20,911 bases of DNA, from positions 1-20,911 of the forward strand of contig JBOGVZ010000086.1 of assembly GCA_050692985.1 (NCBI GenBank). Reading direction: 5' to 3'. Of the stretch, positions 1-7,129 are shown one piece after another (positions within the stretch are counted from its first letter, which is position 1; each line of letters begins with the position of its first letter). Both the position numbers and the translations under genes were made by a program. The notes below the pieces were generated by a model. That model was not told where the DNA came from. It saw nothing but the letters and a program-made list of their open reading frames with translations, and did no database searches. This stretch comes from JBOGVZ01 sp050692985 (lineage in GTDB: Bacteria; Actinomycetota; UBA4738; CALAEC01).

Positions 1-447
1 CCCCTTCTCGTACCGCCACGTCCCCGCGACCGCGCCGTCGACGAGGAACGTGGGCACCGAGTGGGGTGTCTTCGTGTCGAACACCCGGGGGCGGATGGCC
101 TCCGGGAGAACCTGGGTCCGGCGGGCGGGGGCCAGGAGGATCGCGTCCCACGTCGGGATGAACCGGACCGGCGCGGGCGTGTCGGGATCCGGCAGGGGTG
201 CTCGGGGCAGGTCGAGGAGCTCGCCCCCGGCCTCGTCCCGGAACCGTCGCAGACGAAGCCGCTGGACCGCGGGGCCGGAGCGCGGCCACCGGGAGGCCGG
301 CCCAGTTCGCCGCGTCGCTCAGCGGGGCCGGCCCGAACGCGCCCAGGTACCGGCGGAGGATGTGCTCCCTCCCCTGGGCCTCGGTCACCGCGCGCTCGGC
401 CACGACCAGGGATTGTGCCTCGCCGGTGGGCCCGGTGCCCGCCGAGG
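1..447 (-). pseudogene. C-terminal remnant of an AlkZ-like winged-helix DNA-binding protein, truncated and frameshifted
   Basis: Reading the minus strand from 447 to 1 gives a protein that matches the C-terminal half of the winged-helix DNA-binding/AlkZ-like glycosylase family. Recognisable blocks are ILRRYLGAFGPAPLSDAANW, FIPTWDAILLAPARR and HSVPTFLVDGAVAGTWRYE. The family is usually about 350-400 residues, so roughly the first 180 residues should lie upstream. That space is instead filled by the intact C terminus of the haem peroxidase, whose TAG stop is at 448-450. The reading frame also changes at the four-base G run at 271-274: upstream it ends in ALRP and downstream it resumes as VQRLRLRRF, so one extra base there explains the break. 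The gene continues past the window edge. AlkZ proteins unhook interstrand DNA crosslinks, but this copy is unlikely to be functional. A sequence or assembly error is the alternative. The family call is fairly sure; the pseudogene call is moderately sure. Confidence 0.65.
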
Positions 448-1994
448 CTATCCCAGCGGGGCCAGCAGGTTCTTCCTGCCCTGGAACGCGAACAGGAGAA
501 GGTCGACCATCCTGAAGGTGTTGTTGTTAGGCCCGAGCGTGGGACGCCACGTCGGATCCCGCACGATCGACGCTTCGCTGCCCTCCATCGCTCGGTGGAA
601 CGTCTCCGCCACGAGCCGCGCGCCGACCCCCTTCAGACGGCCCCGGTTCAGCTCCGCTTCCCGGAGGATGTAGAACCACAGCGGCGTGTCCCTGAGCAGG
701 GCGTCACGCTGTGGCCCGGTGAGCCCGTCGAGGTCGGCCCCGTCGCGCCCGTTCCGGACCTGGGCCGTGGTGAGCCTGGTCAGCGTCACACCATTGTTCC
801 GGAGGAACGTGGCCATCTGCTGTCCGGTGGCCAGCGTCACCATCTTGGCCCGGCTGAGGTTGCGGAACGCCAGGTTGGACTCGGCTGCCGGGAACCCCGG
901 GAGCCGCTTCAGCGTGGTCACCAGGGTGGTATCGATCCTCATGGCCCGGTTGAACTTGCCCTCGGGCACGACGAGGTTGGGGCGCCCGGCCTCGCCGAAG
1001 TCGTACAGGCGTCGGAAGTCCGCGATCCAGTTGCTCGGCAGTCGGGGGCTTCCGCCCAGGTCCCCGCTCCCGGCCGAGAACGCGAACAGGAAGTCGAGGG
1101 ACCCCGTCCCGTCGTCGAAGATCCGATTCCAGTTGTAGGCCCTGCGGATCATGGAATGGCCCAGCCGGAATGCGGCCACGGAGAACTCCACGGGCATGGT
1201 CGGGACGTCGGTCGGGGTGGCCCCCACCTCGAAGGCCTTCCGGCCTCCCGCGAACACGTTGTTGACCACACCCTCGGCGCAGATCCGAGGGAGGAAGTCG
1301 GTGCGGAGCATCCACTGGTAGTGCTTGGTGACGATCTCCCGCGCCCTGGAGAAGCGCTGGCCGGGAGGCACCGAGCCGGGAAGGGTGTCCACGACGCGGT
1401 TGTGAAAGCGGATGAAGGCCAAGTGTGTCTGGGCGACCGCCAGGTTCTCGTCGTTCCTCGGATCCGGGATCACCGCCTTCCGCTTCGCCGCCGCCGTCGA
1501 TCCCGCGCCCCGGGGCAGTCGAAGCCGTCCCTCGCCGGGAGTCCCCCGATCGCCACCGTCCGTCCCATCTTCATGTGGAGGCCGTCCGGCTCGTAGAACG
1601 TGGCGGACCCCGGTTCCGTCGGTCCCGCCCCGTATAGCGAATCGAGGTCGAGGCTCGGGGAGCGAGCCTGGAGCAGGTCTGCCGGAGAGACGTTCTCCCC
1701 GAGCATCACGTTCGTCTTGTCGAAGGTGAGGTCGTGGTCGACGAACTGGCCGAGGTAGGTGAAGCCGGCCGGGATCTGTGACTCACCGCCGCCACCCTCG
1801 GCCATGGCGGCTCCGACCTTCTTGCTGATCGAATCGCTCGGCTGGCGCCCCGTCCCTCGGGGCCCGAGCCTCGAGAACCGGAACGGCGGGGCGCCGTCCG
1901 CCGTCGTTGCCGCCCGGGCTCGCCGCCCTCCCACGCTCTCGGCAAGGAGCCCTTCACCGATGATGAAGTAGCTCTCCGAACCATGACGATCCAC
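448..1994 (-). pseudogene. Animal-type haem peroxidase family protein, split by a one-base frameshift
   Basis: Two adjacent frames form one peroxidase of about 515 residues. The N-terminal part (1994 to about 1520) carries GQFVDHDLTFD, with distal haem histidine H87 and the following calcium-binding aspartate. The C-terminal part (about 1520 to 448) carries the family signature IPDPRNDENLAVAQ and RLGHSMIRRAYNWN with the proximal haem histidine. The frames part at 1516-1520: adding one C to GACTGCC restores FDLPRG, the family motif just before the DPRNDEN block. The GTG start at 1994 has a strong ribosome site (GGAGG at 1999-2003) and lies 12 bases after the emfourin stop, so this is the last gene of the M4 protease operon. 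Such peroxidases oxidise halides or organic donors with H2O2. No clear signal peptide is visible. The single missing base suggests a sequencing error as easily as a real mutation. The family call is sure; activity is unknown. Confidence 0.85.
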
Positions 1995-2006
1995 GGCCCC
2001 TCCTTC

Positions 2007-2303
2007 CTACCGCTGCCTGGCCAGCTCCACCAGCCGGTCGAGGAGCGGCCGAGCCGTCTCCGGGACCTCCGCCTCGCCCAGGGTCACCTCGTAGCGGCCG
2101 TCCTCCACGGTGACCACCAAGTCGTACTGGAACCGGTCGGGACGTCCCGGACCACGGGGACGCCCCGCCAGGGCCGGCAGGTCGGCTCGTTCCACCAGTT
2201 GGGTCAGCTCATCGGCCTCGGGGTCGGGAAGCTCGCCCGTGTCGACAGAGGTCGCGAGCACGTTCCCGGCGTACCCGCCGCTCCGCTGGAACTCGATCTG
2301 CAC
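2007..2303 (-). CDS. Emfourin-family inhibitor of M4 (protealysin-type) metallopeptidase
   Basis: This 98-residue protein begins QIEFQRSGGYAGN, followed by TSVDTGELP and, near the end, RFQYDLVVTVEDG and LGEAEVPETARPLLD. This is the full layout of emfourin, the small protein inhibitor of protealysin-like M4 proteases. A longer frame opens at 2357, but that start lies inside the protease gene. The GTG at 2301-2303 is four bases after the protease TGA and puts the conserved I-E-F-x-R-S-G-G block at the N terminus as in the family, so it is the preferred start. Its ribosome site is weak, so translational coupling to the protease is likely. Being co-transcribed with its target, it probably keeps the protease in check inside the cell. 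There is no signal peptide, and the length is normal for the family. Confidence 0.88.
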   Translation of the reverse strand: MQIEFQRSGGYAGNVLATSVDTGELPDPEADELTQLVERADLPALAGRPRGPGRPDRFQYDLVVTVEDGRYEVTLGEAEVPETARPLLDRLVELARQR

Positions 2304-2307
2304 CCGG

Positions 2308-3390
2308 TCAGTCCCGCGGTCGCCAGCGGAGCCTGATGCCCACCTGGTCCCAGGCATCCCACACGGCCTTGGCCTCGTCGCTCCCCTGCCCGAACAGCCG
2401 CTCCGCCGTCCGTCCCGTGGCCCGGGCGAACCCGCGGAACGCCACCGTCGGCTTCACCCTCGGGTCGCGGAGGGTCTCGTACCAGATCCGCCCGGCCCGT
2501 TCCCAAGACCGCTCGCCGAGACCCGTGGCCACGAGGTAGAAGGCATGATTGGGGATCCCCGAGTTGATGTGCACGCCCCCGCTGTCCGCGACCGTGTCGA
2601 CATAGTCACGCATATGCGCCGGCTGGGGGTCGCTGCCGAGCACGTCGTCGTCGTAGGCGGTGCCCGGCGCCTTCATCGAACGGAGAGCTTCGCCGGTGAC
2701 GTTCGGCCCCAGCAGCTCAGCTCCGATCAGCCAGTCCGCTTGCTCCGCAGTCTCGTCCCGCTTGAACTGCTTGACCATCGAGCCGATGACGTCCGACATC
2801 GATTCGTTCAGGGCCCCCGGCTGCTGCCAGTAGATCAGCCCTGCCTCATCCTCCGTCACCCCGTGGCCGAGCTCGTGGCCGATCACGTCGAGCGAGGCAG
2901 TGAACCGGTTGAACATGTCGCCGTCCCCGTCGCCAAAGACCATCCGCCGACCGTCCCAGAACGCGTTGTCGTATCGGTCGCCGAAGTGCACCACGCCGTC
3001 GAGGCGGAACCCCTCGTCGTCGATCGAGTTCCGGTCGAACACCTCCCACAGGAAGGCGTAGGTGTCCCCCAGGCCGTCGTATGCCTCGTCCGTGGCGGCA
3101 TCCCCCGCCGCGCTGGCACCCTCGTCCCTGACCACAACGGCTCCCCGGAGGTCCTCGGTGTTCTTGGCGTCGTAGATCTTCCGATTGGGAGCGCCCCCGG
3201 GCCCCGTGGCCATCGCGTCGAAGCTCATGGCTCGCTGCATCACGTTCTGGACCCGCGCGGCCCGGAAGGACTGGTCGCGAGCCATGGTGTCGATGGCCCA
3301 CCCTCGCTGGTCCTCGGTGCCGTTTCGAGCGATCCGCTCCAGGAGAATCGGTGGGACGATGCAGTGGATCGAGTGACGGTGTCCGACCAT
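2308..3390 (-). CDS. Protealysin-like M4 family metallopeptidase (thermolysin family)
   Basis: This 360-residue zinc endopeptidase has the thermolysin-family motifs: HELGH at residues 172-176 (two zinc histidines and the catalytic Glu), GALNESMSD with third zinc ligand E196, and GGVHINSGIPNHAFYL with catalytic H274. The N terminus is a short propeptide of about 50 residues with CIVPPILLERIARNG. This is the PPxxL-type precursor motif of protealysin-like enzymes, in place of the long FTP/PepSY propeptide of secreted thermolysins. There is no obvious signal peptide, also typical of protealysins. The start is the ATG at 3388-3390, preceded by GGAGGAGG; the open frame runs much further upstream, but only as antisense to ltrA. 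A good -35/-10 pair sits 41-70 bases upstream. It is followed by its inhibitor (gap 4 nt) and a peroxidase, forming one operon. Confidence 0.93.
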   Translation of the reverse strand: MVGHRHSIHCIVPPILLERIARNGTEDQRGWAIDTMARDQSFRAARVQNVMQRAMSFDAMATGPGGAPNRKIYDAKNTEDLRGAVVVRDEGASAAGDAATDEAYDGLGDTYAFLWEVFDRNSIDDEGFRLDGVVHFGDRYDNAFWDGRRMVFGDGDGDMFNRFTASLDVIGHELGHGVTEDEAGLIYWQQPGALNESMSDVIGSMVKQFKRDETAEQADWLIGAELLGPNVTGEALRSMKAPGTAYDDDVLGSDPQPAHMRDYVDTVADSGGVHINSGIPNHAFYLVATGLGERSWERAGRIWYETLRDPRVKPTVAFRGFARATGRTAERLFGQGSDEAKAVWDAWDQVGIRLRWRPRD

Positions 3391-3430
3391 GACGCCTCCT
3401 CCCTCAAGGCGGGCCATGTCCTTCGCCGTC

Positions 3431-3460
3431 AGGCTAGGGGCGCCCCCAGCCATCCCACAA
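3431..3460 (-). promoter_or_regulatory. Promoter of the M4 protease-emfourin-peroxidase operon
   Basis: On the minus strand, TTGTGG (3460-3455) is followed after 18 bases by TAGCCT (3436-3431). This resembles a housekeeping -35/-10 pair. Transcription would start near 3424, giving a leader of about 30 bases that contains the GGAGGAGG ribosome site of the protease. It is divergent from ltrA, whose -10 lies about 45 bases away. Confidence 0.5.
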
Positions 3461-3502
3461 GAGGGCCATTTGACCGATGGGGGCCGGCCTGACGCCAGCC
3501 GG

Positions 3503-3508
3503 TATCCT
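3503..3508 (+). promoter_or_regulatory. Candidate -10 box for leaderless ltrA transcript
   Basis: TATCCT lies 8 bases before the GTG start at 3517, and no ribosome site separates them. This TAnnnT spacing is typical of leaderless actinobacterial transcripts. No -35 is seen at the normal distance; a TTGACC at 3470-3475 is too far (27 bases). Confidence 0.45.
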
Positions 3509-3516
3509 CGATTGCC

Positions 3517-4629
3517 GTGTCGTCCCCCACCGACGACCTGCGGGTCTCCACGCTGGAGCTGTTCTTCGACCTGGTCTTCGTGTTCACCCTGACCCAGCTC
3601 ACCGGGCTCCTGGCCCACCACCCCACCGCCGAGACGGCTGCCCGGGTCGTCCTGATCTTCGTGGTGCTGTTCTGGATGTACGGCGGGTACGTCTGGCTTA
3701 CGAACCAGGTGCCGCCGGACCGCCCCGCCCGACGGCTGTTGGTGATCCTGGGAATGGGCGCATTCTTCGTCTGCGCGCTGGCCATCCCCGAGGCGTTCGA
3801 CGGTGGCGGGGTGGCGTTCGGCCTCGGCTACCTCCTGGTGATCGTGGTCCACTCGGGGCTGTGGCTCCAAGTGTACGGGGCCGGGGTCACGGTCAGGTTC
3901 GGAGCCTTCAACGTGGTATCTGCCCTGTGCGTGATCGCCGCCGGCCTCCTGGACCCGCCGGCCGCGTACGGCCTGTGGGTGGCGGCCATCGCCATCCACT
4001 TCGTCACGCCCCGCATCGCCGGGCGGGCCGCGCCACGGTTCCCGATCCGCCCCGCGCACTTCGTGGAGCGGCACGGACTGCTGCTGATCGTGGCGCTCGG
4101 CGAGTCCGTGGTGGCGATCGGGATCGGGGTGAGCGGGCTCCGCCTGGATGCGGGGATCTTCGGCGCCGCGGTCCTCGGCCTGGCGCTGGCCGCAGCGCTG
4201 TGGTGGGCCTACTTCGTGGGCGACGAGGAGGGAGCCGAACGAGCGATGGCTGCCGCGTCCGAGCAGGAGCGGTTCGGACTGGCCATCAACGCCTACTTCT
4301 TCGCCTACATCCCCATCCTCCTCGGCGTGATCACCGCGGCCGCGGGGGTGGAGCGGTCGATCGGCGAGGCCACGGAGCGCCTCGATGTCGCCTCCGGGCT
4401 GCTGCTTGCCGCCGGCGTGGCGATGTTCCTGGGCGGCGACGTGGCGTTCCGGCGGGTGATGGGAATCCGACCCGTCGGGTACCGGGCGGCCGCGGCCGCG
4501 GTGGCGCTGGCCACGATCGCCCTGGGCGTCGCCGCGGCCGCGGTGGGACAGCTCATCGGCCTGGTCGCCATCGTCGTGGCGGCCCTGGCGGCCGAGGCGA
4601 GATGGCGCCGGGTGGAGGCGCAACGATGA
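3517..4629 (+). CDS. ltrA: LtrA family (low temperature requirement protein A) membrane protein
   Basis: This 370-residue polytopic membrane protein opens with STLELFFDLVFVFTLTQLT, the signature N terminus of the LtrA family, followed by hydrophobic segments across the whole length. Other family-typical stretches are LFWMYGGYVWLTNQV and HFVERHGLLLIVALGESVVAI. Both the length and the regular alternation of helices and short polar loops fit the family. LtrA was named from a Listeria mutant unable to grow in the cold, but its molecular activity is unknown; it sits in the cytoplasmic membrane. GTG at 3517 is chosen because the LELFFDLVFVF block must be near the N terminus and a -10-like TATCCT lies 8 bases upstream. 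Its last codons overlap the next gene by ATGA, so the two are co-translated. Confidence 0.92.
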   Translation: MSSPTDDLRVSTLELFFDLVFVFTLTQLTGLLAHHPTAETAARVVLIFVVLFWMYGGYVWLTNQVPPDRPARRLLVILGMGAFFVCALAIPEAFDGGGVAFGLGYLLVIVVHSGLWLQVYGAGVTVRFGAFNVVSALCVIAAGLLDPPAAYGLWVAAIAIHFVTPRIAGRAAPRFPIRPAHFVERHGLLLIVALGESVVAIGIGVSGLRLDAGIFGAAVLGLALAAALWWAYFVGDEEGAERAMAAASEQERFGLAINAYFFAYIPILLGVITAAAGVERSIGEATERLDVASGLLLAAGVAMFLGGDVAFRRVMGIRPVGYRAAAAAVALATIALGVAAAAVGQLIGLVAIVVAALAAEARWRRVEAQR

Positions 4630-5207
4630 GGCCGCGGTTCTTCGCCACCCCCGCCCGCTTCCGGACCTGGCTGGAGCGGAACCACGAGACGGCGGCCGAG
4701 CTGTGGGTCGGCTTCCACAAGAAGGCGTCGGGGAAGCCCAGCATCACCTGGCCCGAGGCCGTGGACCAGGCGCTGTGCTTCGGCTGGATCGACGGCGTAC
4801 GGAGGGGCATCGATGACACGAGCTACACCAACCGGTTCACCCCGAGGAAGCCGACCAGCACCTGGAGCGCCAGGAACGTGAAGCGGGCGCGGGAGCTGAT
4901 CGAGCTGGGACTGTTGGCGGCGGCGGGCCTACGGGCGTTCGAGGGCCGCCGGGAGAGCCGCACGGGGATCTACTCGTACGAGCAGCGTCCGCCGGATCTC
5001 CCGGCCAAGTACGCCCGTGCGTTCCGAGCCGACGCCCGGGCGTGGAAGGCGTGGCGGGCTATGCCACCCGGCTACCGGAAGGCCGCCACCTGGTGGGTCA
5101 TCAGCGCGAAGCGGGAGGAGACCAGGGAGCGGCGGCTGGCCACGCTGATCGAGACCACGGCCCGGGGCGATCGGATCCCGGCTCTGACCCCACCGGACCG
5201 CCGGTAG
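4626..5207 (+). CDS. YdeI/OmdA family protein (OmpD-associated, bacteriocin-protection-like)
   Basis: This 193-residue soluble protein begins FFATPARFRTWLERNHETA and carries ELWVGFHKKASGKPSITWPE, then AVDQALCFGWIDGVRR, RFTPRKPTSTWSARN and PPGYRKAATWWVISAKREET. These are the conserved blocks of the YdeI/OmdA family in their usual order, and the length matches. Members have been linked to resistance to polymyxin and bacteriocin-like agents in enterobacteria, but the biochemical role is not known, and many actinobacteria carry copies with no known partner. The ATG overlaps the ltrA stop by four bases (4626-4629), so the two genes form a coupled pair. The TAG stop lies only six bases from the stop of the convergent amidase gene. 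I saw no defect in the gene. Confidence 0.9.
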   Translation: MRPRFFATPARFRTWLERNHETAAELWVGFHKKASGKPSITWPEAVDQALCFGWIDGVRRGIDDTSYTNRFTPRKPTSTWSARNVKRARELIELGLLAAAGLRAFEGRRESRTGIYSYEQRPPDLPAKYARAFRADARAWKAWRAMPPGYRKAATWWVISAKREETRERRLATLIETTARGDRIPALTPPDRR

Positions 5208-5213
5208 CATCCC

Positions 5214-6314
5214 TCAGAAGCGCCGGAGGGGACGCAGGAGGTCACGCACGATGCTCCGCCCGTACGCGGGGTCGGGCGCCCACTTGCCGCCCAGATCCTG
5301 GACCGTGGGCGATACCCCGTGGATCGAGTCGAAGGCCCGAGGGTCGCCGAGCCGCTTCGCCCGGGCCGTCGAGATCGCTCCGGCGTACAGGGCCAGGTGG
5401 GCGCAGTGCGCGCGAGTCCCTCGCTCCCAGTCGGGAAAGCGCGTGTGCGCCTCGGGGTCGTCGTTGTCACCCCCCGTGGCCGTCTTCAGGCCGCACGAAT
5501 TGTGGAACGAGGCATCGATGACGCCCCCGAACCTCCCGAACCCGGTCTCCTTGGCGGCCTGCGCCACGAAGATCGCGGCATCGATACCGATGTCCGCCGC
5601 CTGTTCCCACCCCGCGTCGATGACGTCGTGGAAGACCTCGGCGCATCTCTTCGAGTCCGCCCACCGATGGACCCTCCGTCGGTCGGTCGTAGGCCTGCTC
5701 GCGGCGATGGGAACACCTGGCGTGCTCTTCTCCGGCGCCTCGCGCGCCTCCGGGGCGGACACCCCGAGGAAGGCGAGTCGCGCATCGGCGATGGCCGCCC
5801 CCACATCCTCGAGGGCATCCTTCCTGCGGATGGCTCGCCGATCGGCGGTCGTGTCCAGGAAGGCCACCTCGATGATCGCCGACGGCATGTCCGTGCCGGT
5901 GAGGAAACCGAAGCCCGTGGCCAGGAAGAGCCCCCGGTCGCGGCGGACCGGCAGCCCCAGGACGTTGCCGATCCCGGCGGCGATCGCCCGGCATGCCTTC
6001 TTGTTCATGCTCGATGAGCGAGGGTGCACCAGCACCTCCACGCCCGTGCCGCCGCCGGCGTTGAAGTGGACCTCGTCCGCGTACTTCACCCGGAGCTCGT
6101 TCGCCCGACGCGCGGAGCCGATGAAGTTGGGATCGTGGCCGGACCCCGAGTGGCTCTCGTCCTCCACCTTCACGCCGGACGTTCGCAGCGCATCGGCGTA
6201 CGCGTCCACCACGGAGATCGCGAGATCGTGCTCCTCGAGGCCGCCCGAGGTCGCCCCCGGATCGAAGACACCATCGGGCCGCAGGCCGTGACCGACACCG
6301 ATGTACGCGTCCAA
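5214..6314 (-). CDS. Bifunctional peptidoglycan hydrolase: N-acetylmuramoyl-L-alanine amidase (amidase_3) plus glucosaminidase domain
   Basis: The protein is 366 residues from a TTG start. Residues 1-185 form an amidase_3 domain: IGVGHG (zinc H9), a Glu in GGLEEHD (E27 or E28), VHFNAG (zinc H83) and IIEVAFLD (catalytic E149). After a linker rich in Pro, Ala and Glu (185-215), residues 220-366 form a glucosaminidase-like domain with IFVAQAAKETGFGRF (candidate catalytic E256), HNSCGLK and a YAGAISTARA tail. It would cut both the peptide-glycan amide bond and the glycan chain. The open frame extends upstream to 6713, but that part is antisense to the next gene. TTG at 6312-6314 is preferred: it follows GGAGGGGAGGAGG, and the promoter at 6346-6374 would start transcription near 6339, excluding upstream starts. 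There is no signal peptide, so export would need lysis or another route, as for phage endolysins. Confidence 0.85.
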   Translation of the reverse strand: MDAYIGVGHGLRPDGVFDPGATSGGLEEHDLAISVVDAYADALRTSGVKVEDESHSGSGHDPNFIGSARRANELRVKYADEVHFNAGGGTGVEVLVHPRSSSMNKKACRAIAAGIGNVLGLPVRRDRGLFLATGFGFLTGTDMPSAIIEVAFLDTTADRRAIRRKDALEDVGAAIADARLAFLGVSAPEAREAPEKSTPGVPIAASRPTTDRRRVHRWADSKRCAEVFHDVIDAGWEQAADIGIDAAIFVAQAAKETGFGRFGGVIDASFHNSCGLKTATGGDNDDPEAHTRFPDWERGTRAHCAHLALYAGAISTARAKRLGDPRAFDSIHGVSPTVQDLGGKWAPDPAYGRSIVRDLLRPLRRF

Positions 6315-6316
6315 CG

Positions 6317-6329
6317 CCTCCTCCCCTCC
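6317..6329 (-). promoter_or_regulatory. Strong ribosome binding site that sets the amidase TTG start
   Basis: On the minus strand GGAGGGGAGGAGG ends two bases before TTG at 6314-6312. It lies inside the longer open frame and downstream of the promoter, which argues for this TTG over upstream GTG codons. Confidence 0.5.
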
Positions 6330-6345
6330 GAAGTCGAGCAGAAGC

Positions 6346-6374
6346 ACGCTAGGGCCGCGGAGGCCGAGGGTCAA
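6346..6374 (-). promoter_or_regulatory. Sigma-70-type promoter of the amidase-glucosaminidase gene
   Basis: On the minus strand TTGACC (6374-6369) is followed after exactly 17 bases by TAGCGT (6351-6346). This is the best housekeeping-type promoter I found in the window. The predicted transcription start near 6339 leaves a 25-base leader that carries the ribosome site at 6317-6329. Confidence 0.6.
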
Positions 6375-6412
6375 TCCGCCGGATGGGGGATGCCCCGGGC
6401 CGTCGCCGGGGC

Positions 6413-6418
6413 TAGGCT
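6413..6418 (+). promoter_or_regulatory. Candidate -10 box for leaderless transcript of the 6425 gene
   Basis: TAGGCT lies six bases before the GTG at 6425, with no ribosome site between. The spacing fits leaderless initiation. The matching -35 is poor (ATGCCC at 6390-6395). Confidence 0.45.
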
Positions 6419-6424
6419 CGGTCC

Positions 6425-7123
6425 GTGGACGCCATCGTTCCCGGCTTCCTCCCCAGCTCGAACGGGTTCGGGTTCCCGAACCGCTTCCCCCGCGTCCCGG
6501 TGCGGCGGATCGGCATCCCCGGGGTCGTGAGCATCCCCATCGGCGACGCCTCGAACGGTCTGTGCGGGGGTATGGCCTTGGCGGCCCGAGACTACCTCGA
6601 GGCCGGCCGTCCGCCGCCACAGGACACGGACCCTCCGGCGGAGGGCACGCCGCTGTTCCGCTTCCTGGTCGACCGGTTGTTCGACAGCTTCGACCTTCCG
6701 GTCGGGCCGGCACGATACCTGGAGCTCATGAGCCTCGTCATTCCCGACGGAGACGGTGCGCTGAGCAGGCTCGGCATCGGCCCCCGCAGTCGCGCCCGGC
6801 GTATGATCACGGAGGAGTGGCCGAGGATCCGTGCCGACATCGACGGGGGGCATCCCTCGCCCCTGGGGCTCGTCCGGGTGAAGTCGTGGAACCCCCTGGA
6901 CCTGAAGCTCAACCACCAGGTCCTGGCCTATGGGTACCGGGTCGAGGACGGTGAACTGGTGCTCCCAGTTTACGATCCGAACCGACCGGGGGATGATGGG
7001 ATGACCCTGTCGCTCCGGATCAGCGATCCGCGCCGCCCCAGCCCCGTCCGATCGACCCTGCCGGGACGCCCCGTCTACTCGTTCTTTCGGGTGCCGTACC
7101 GCTTCTCGGACCCGCCGGGCTGA
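6425..7123 (+). CDS. Papain-like (C39-like) cysteine peptidase candidate
   Basis: This is a 232-residue protein with no signal peptide or membrane helix. It has GDASNGLCGGMALAARDY with C47 in the position of a papain-type nucleophile, then LKLNHQVLAYGYRV with H164, and VYDPNRPGDD with D184. Cys near the N terminus, then NHxVLxYGY, then a YDPN turn is the layout of C39/papain-like peptidases and transglutaminase-like folds. Proteins with an NGLCGGM block are common in actinobacteria and usually annotated as hypothetical. The GTG start is supported by the TAGGCT hexamer six bases upstream. The gene is divergent from the cell-wall hydrolase and convergent with the CHAT gene, from which its stop is six bases away. 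The triad is read from motifs only; the substrate is unknown, and a non-peptidase role such as a transferase is possible. Confidence 0.7.
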   Translation: MDAIVPGFLPSSNGFGFPNRFPRVPVRRIGIPGVVSIPIGDASNGLCGGMALAARDYLEAGRPPPQDTDPPAEGTPLFRFLVDRLFDSFDLPVGPARYLELMSLVIPDGDGALSRLGIGPRSRARRMITEEWPRIRADIDGGHPSPLGLVRVKSWNPLDLKLNHQVLAYGYRVEDGELVLPVYDPNRPGDDGMTLSLRISDPRRPSPVRSTLPGRPVYSFFRVPYRFSDPPG

Positions 7124-7129
7124 GACGAC

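Noticed and set aside
61..1596. 511-codon plus-strand open frame over the peroxidase region
   Set aside because: The opposite strand carries clear peroxidase and AlkZ-like motifs; this frame has none and is a GC-rich shadow.
3391..4623. 411-codon N-terminal extension of the M4 protease frame
   Set aside because: It is antisense to ltrA, rich in His/Gly/Arg/Gln with no recognisable domain, and lies upstream of a good promoter, ribosome site and ATG at 3390.
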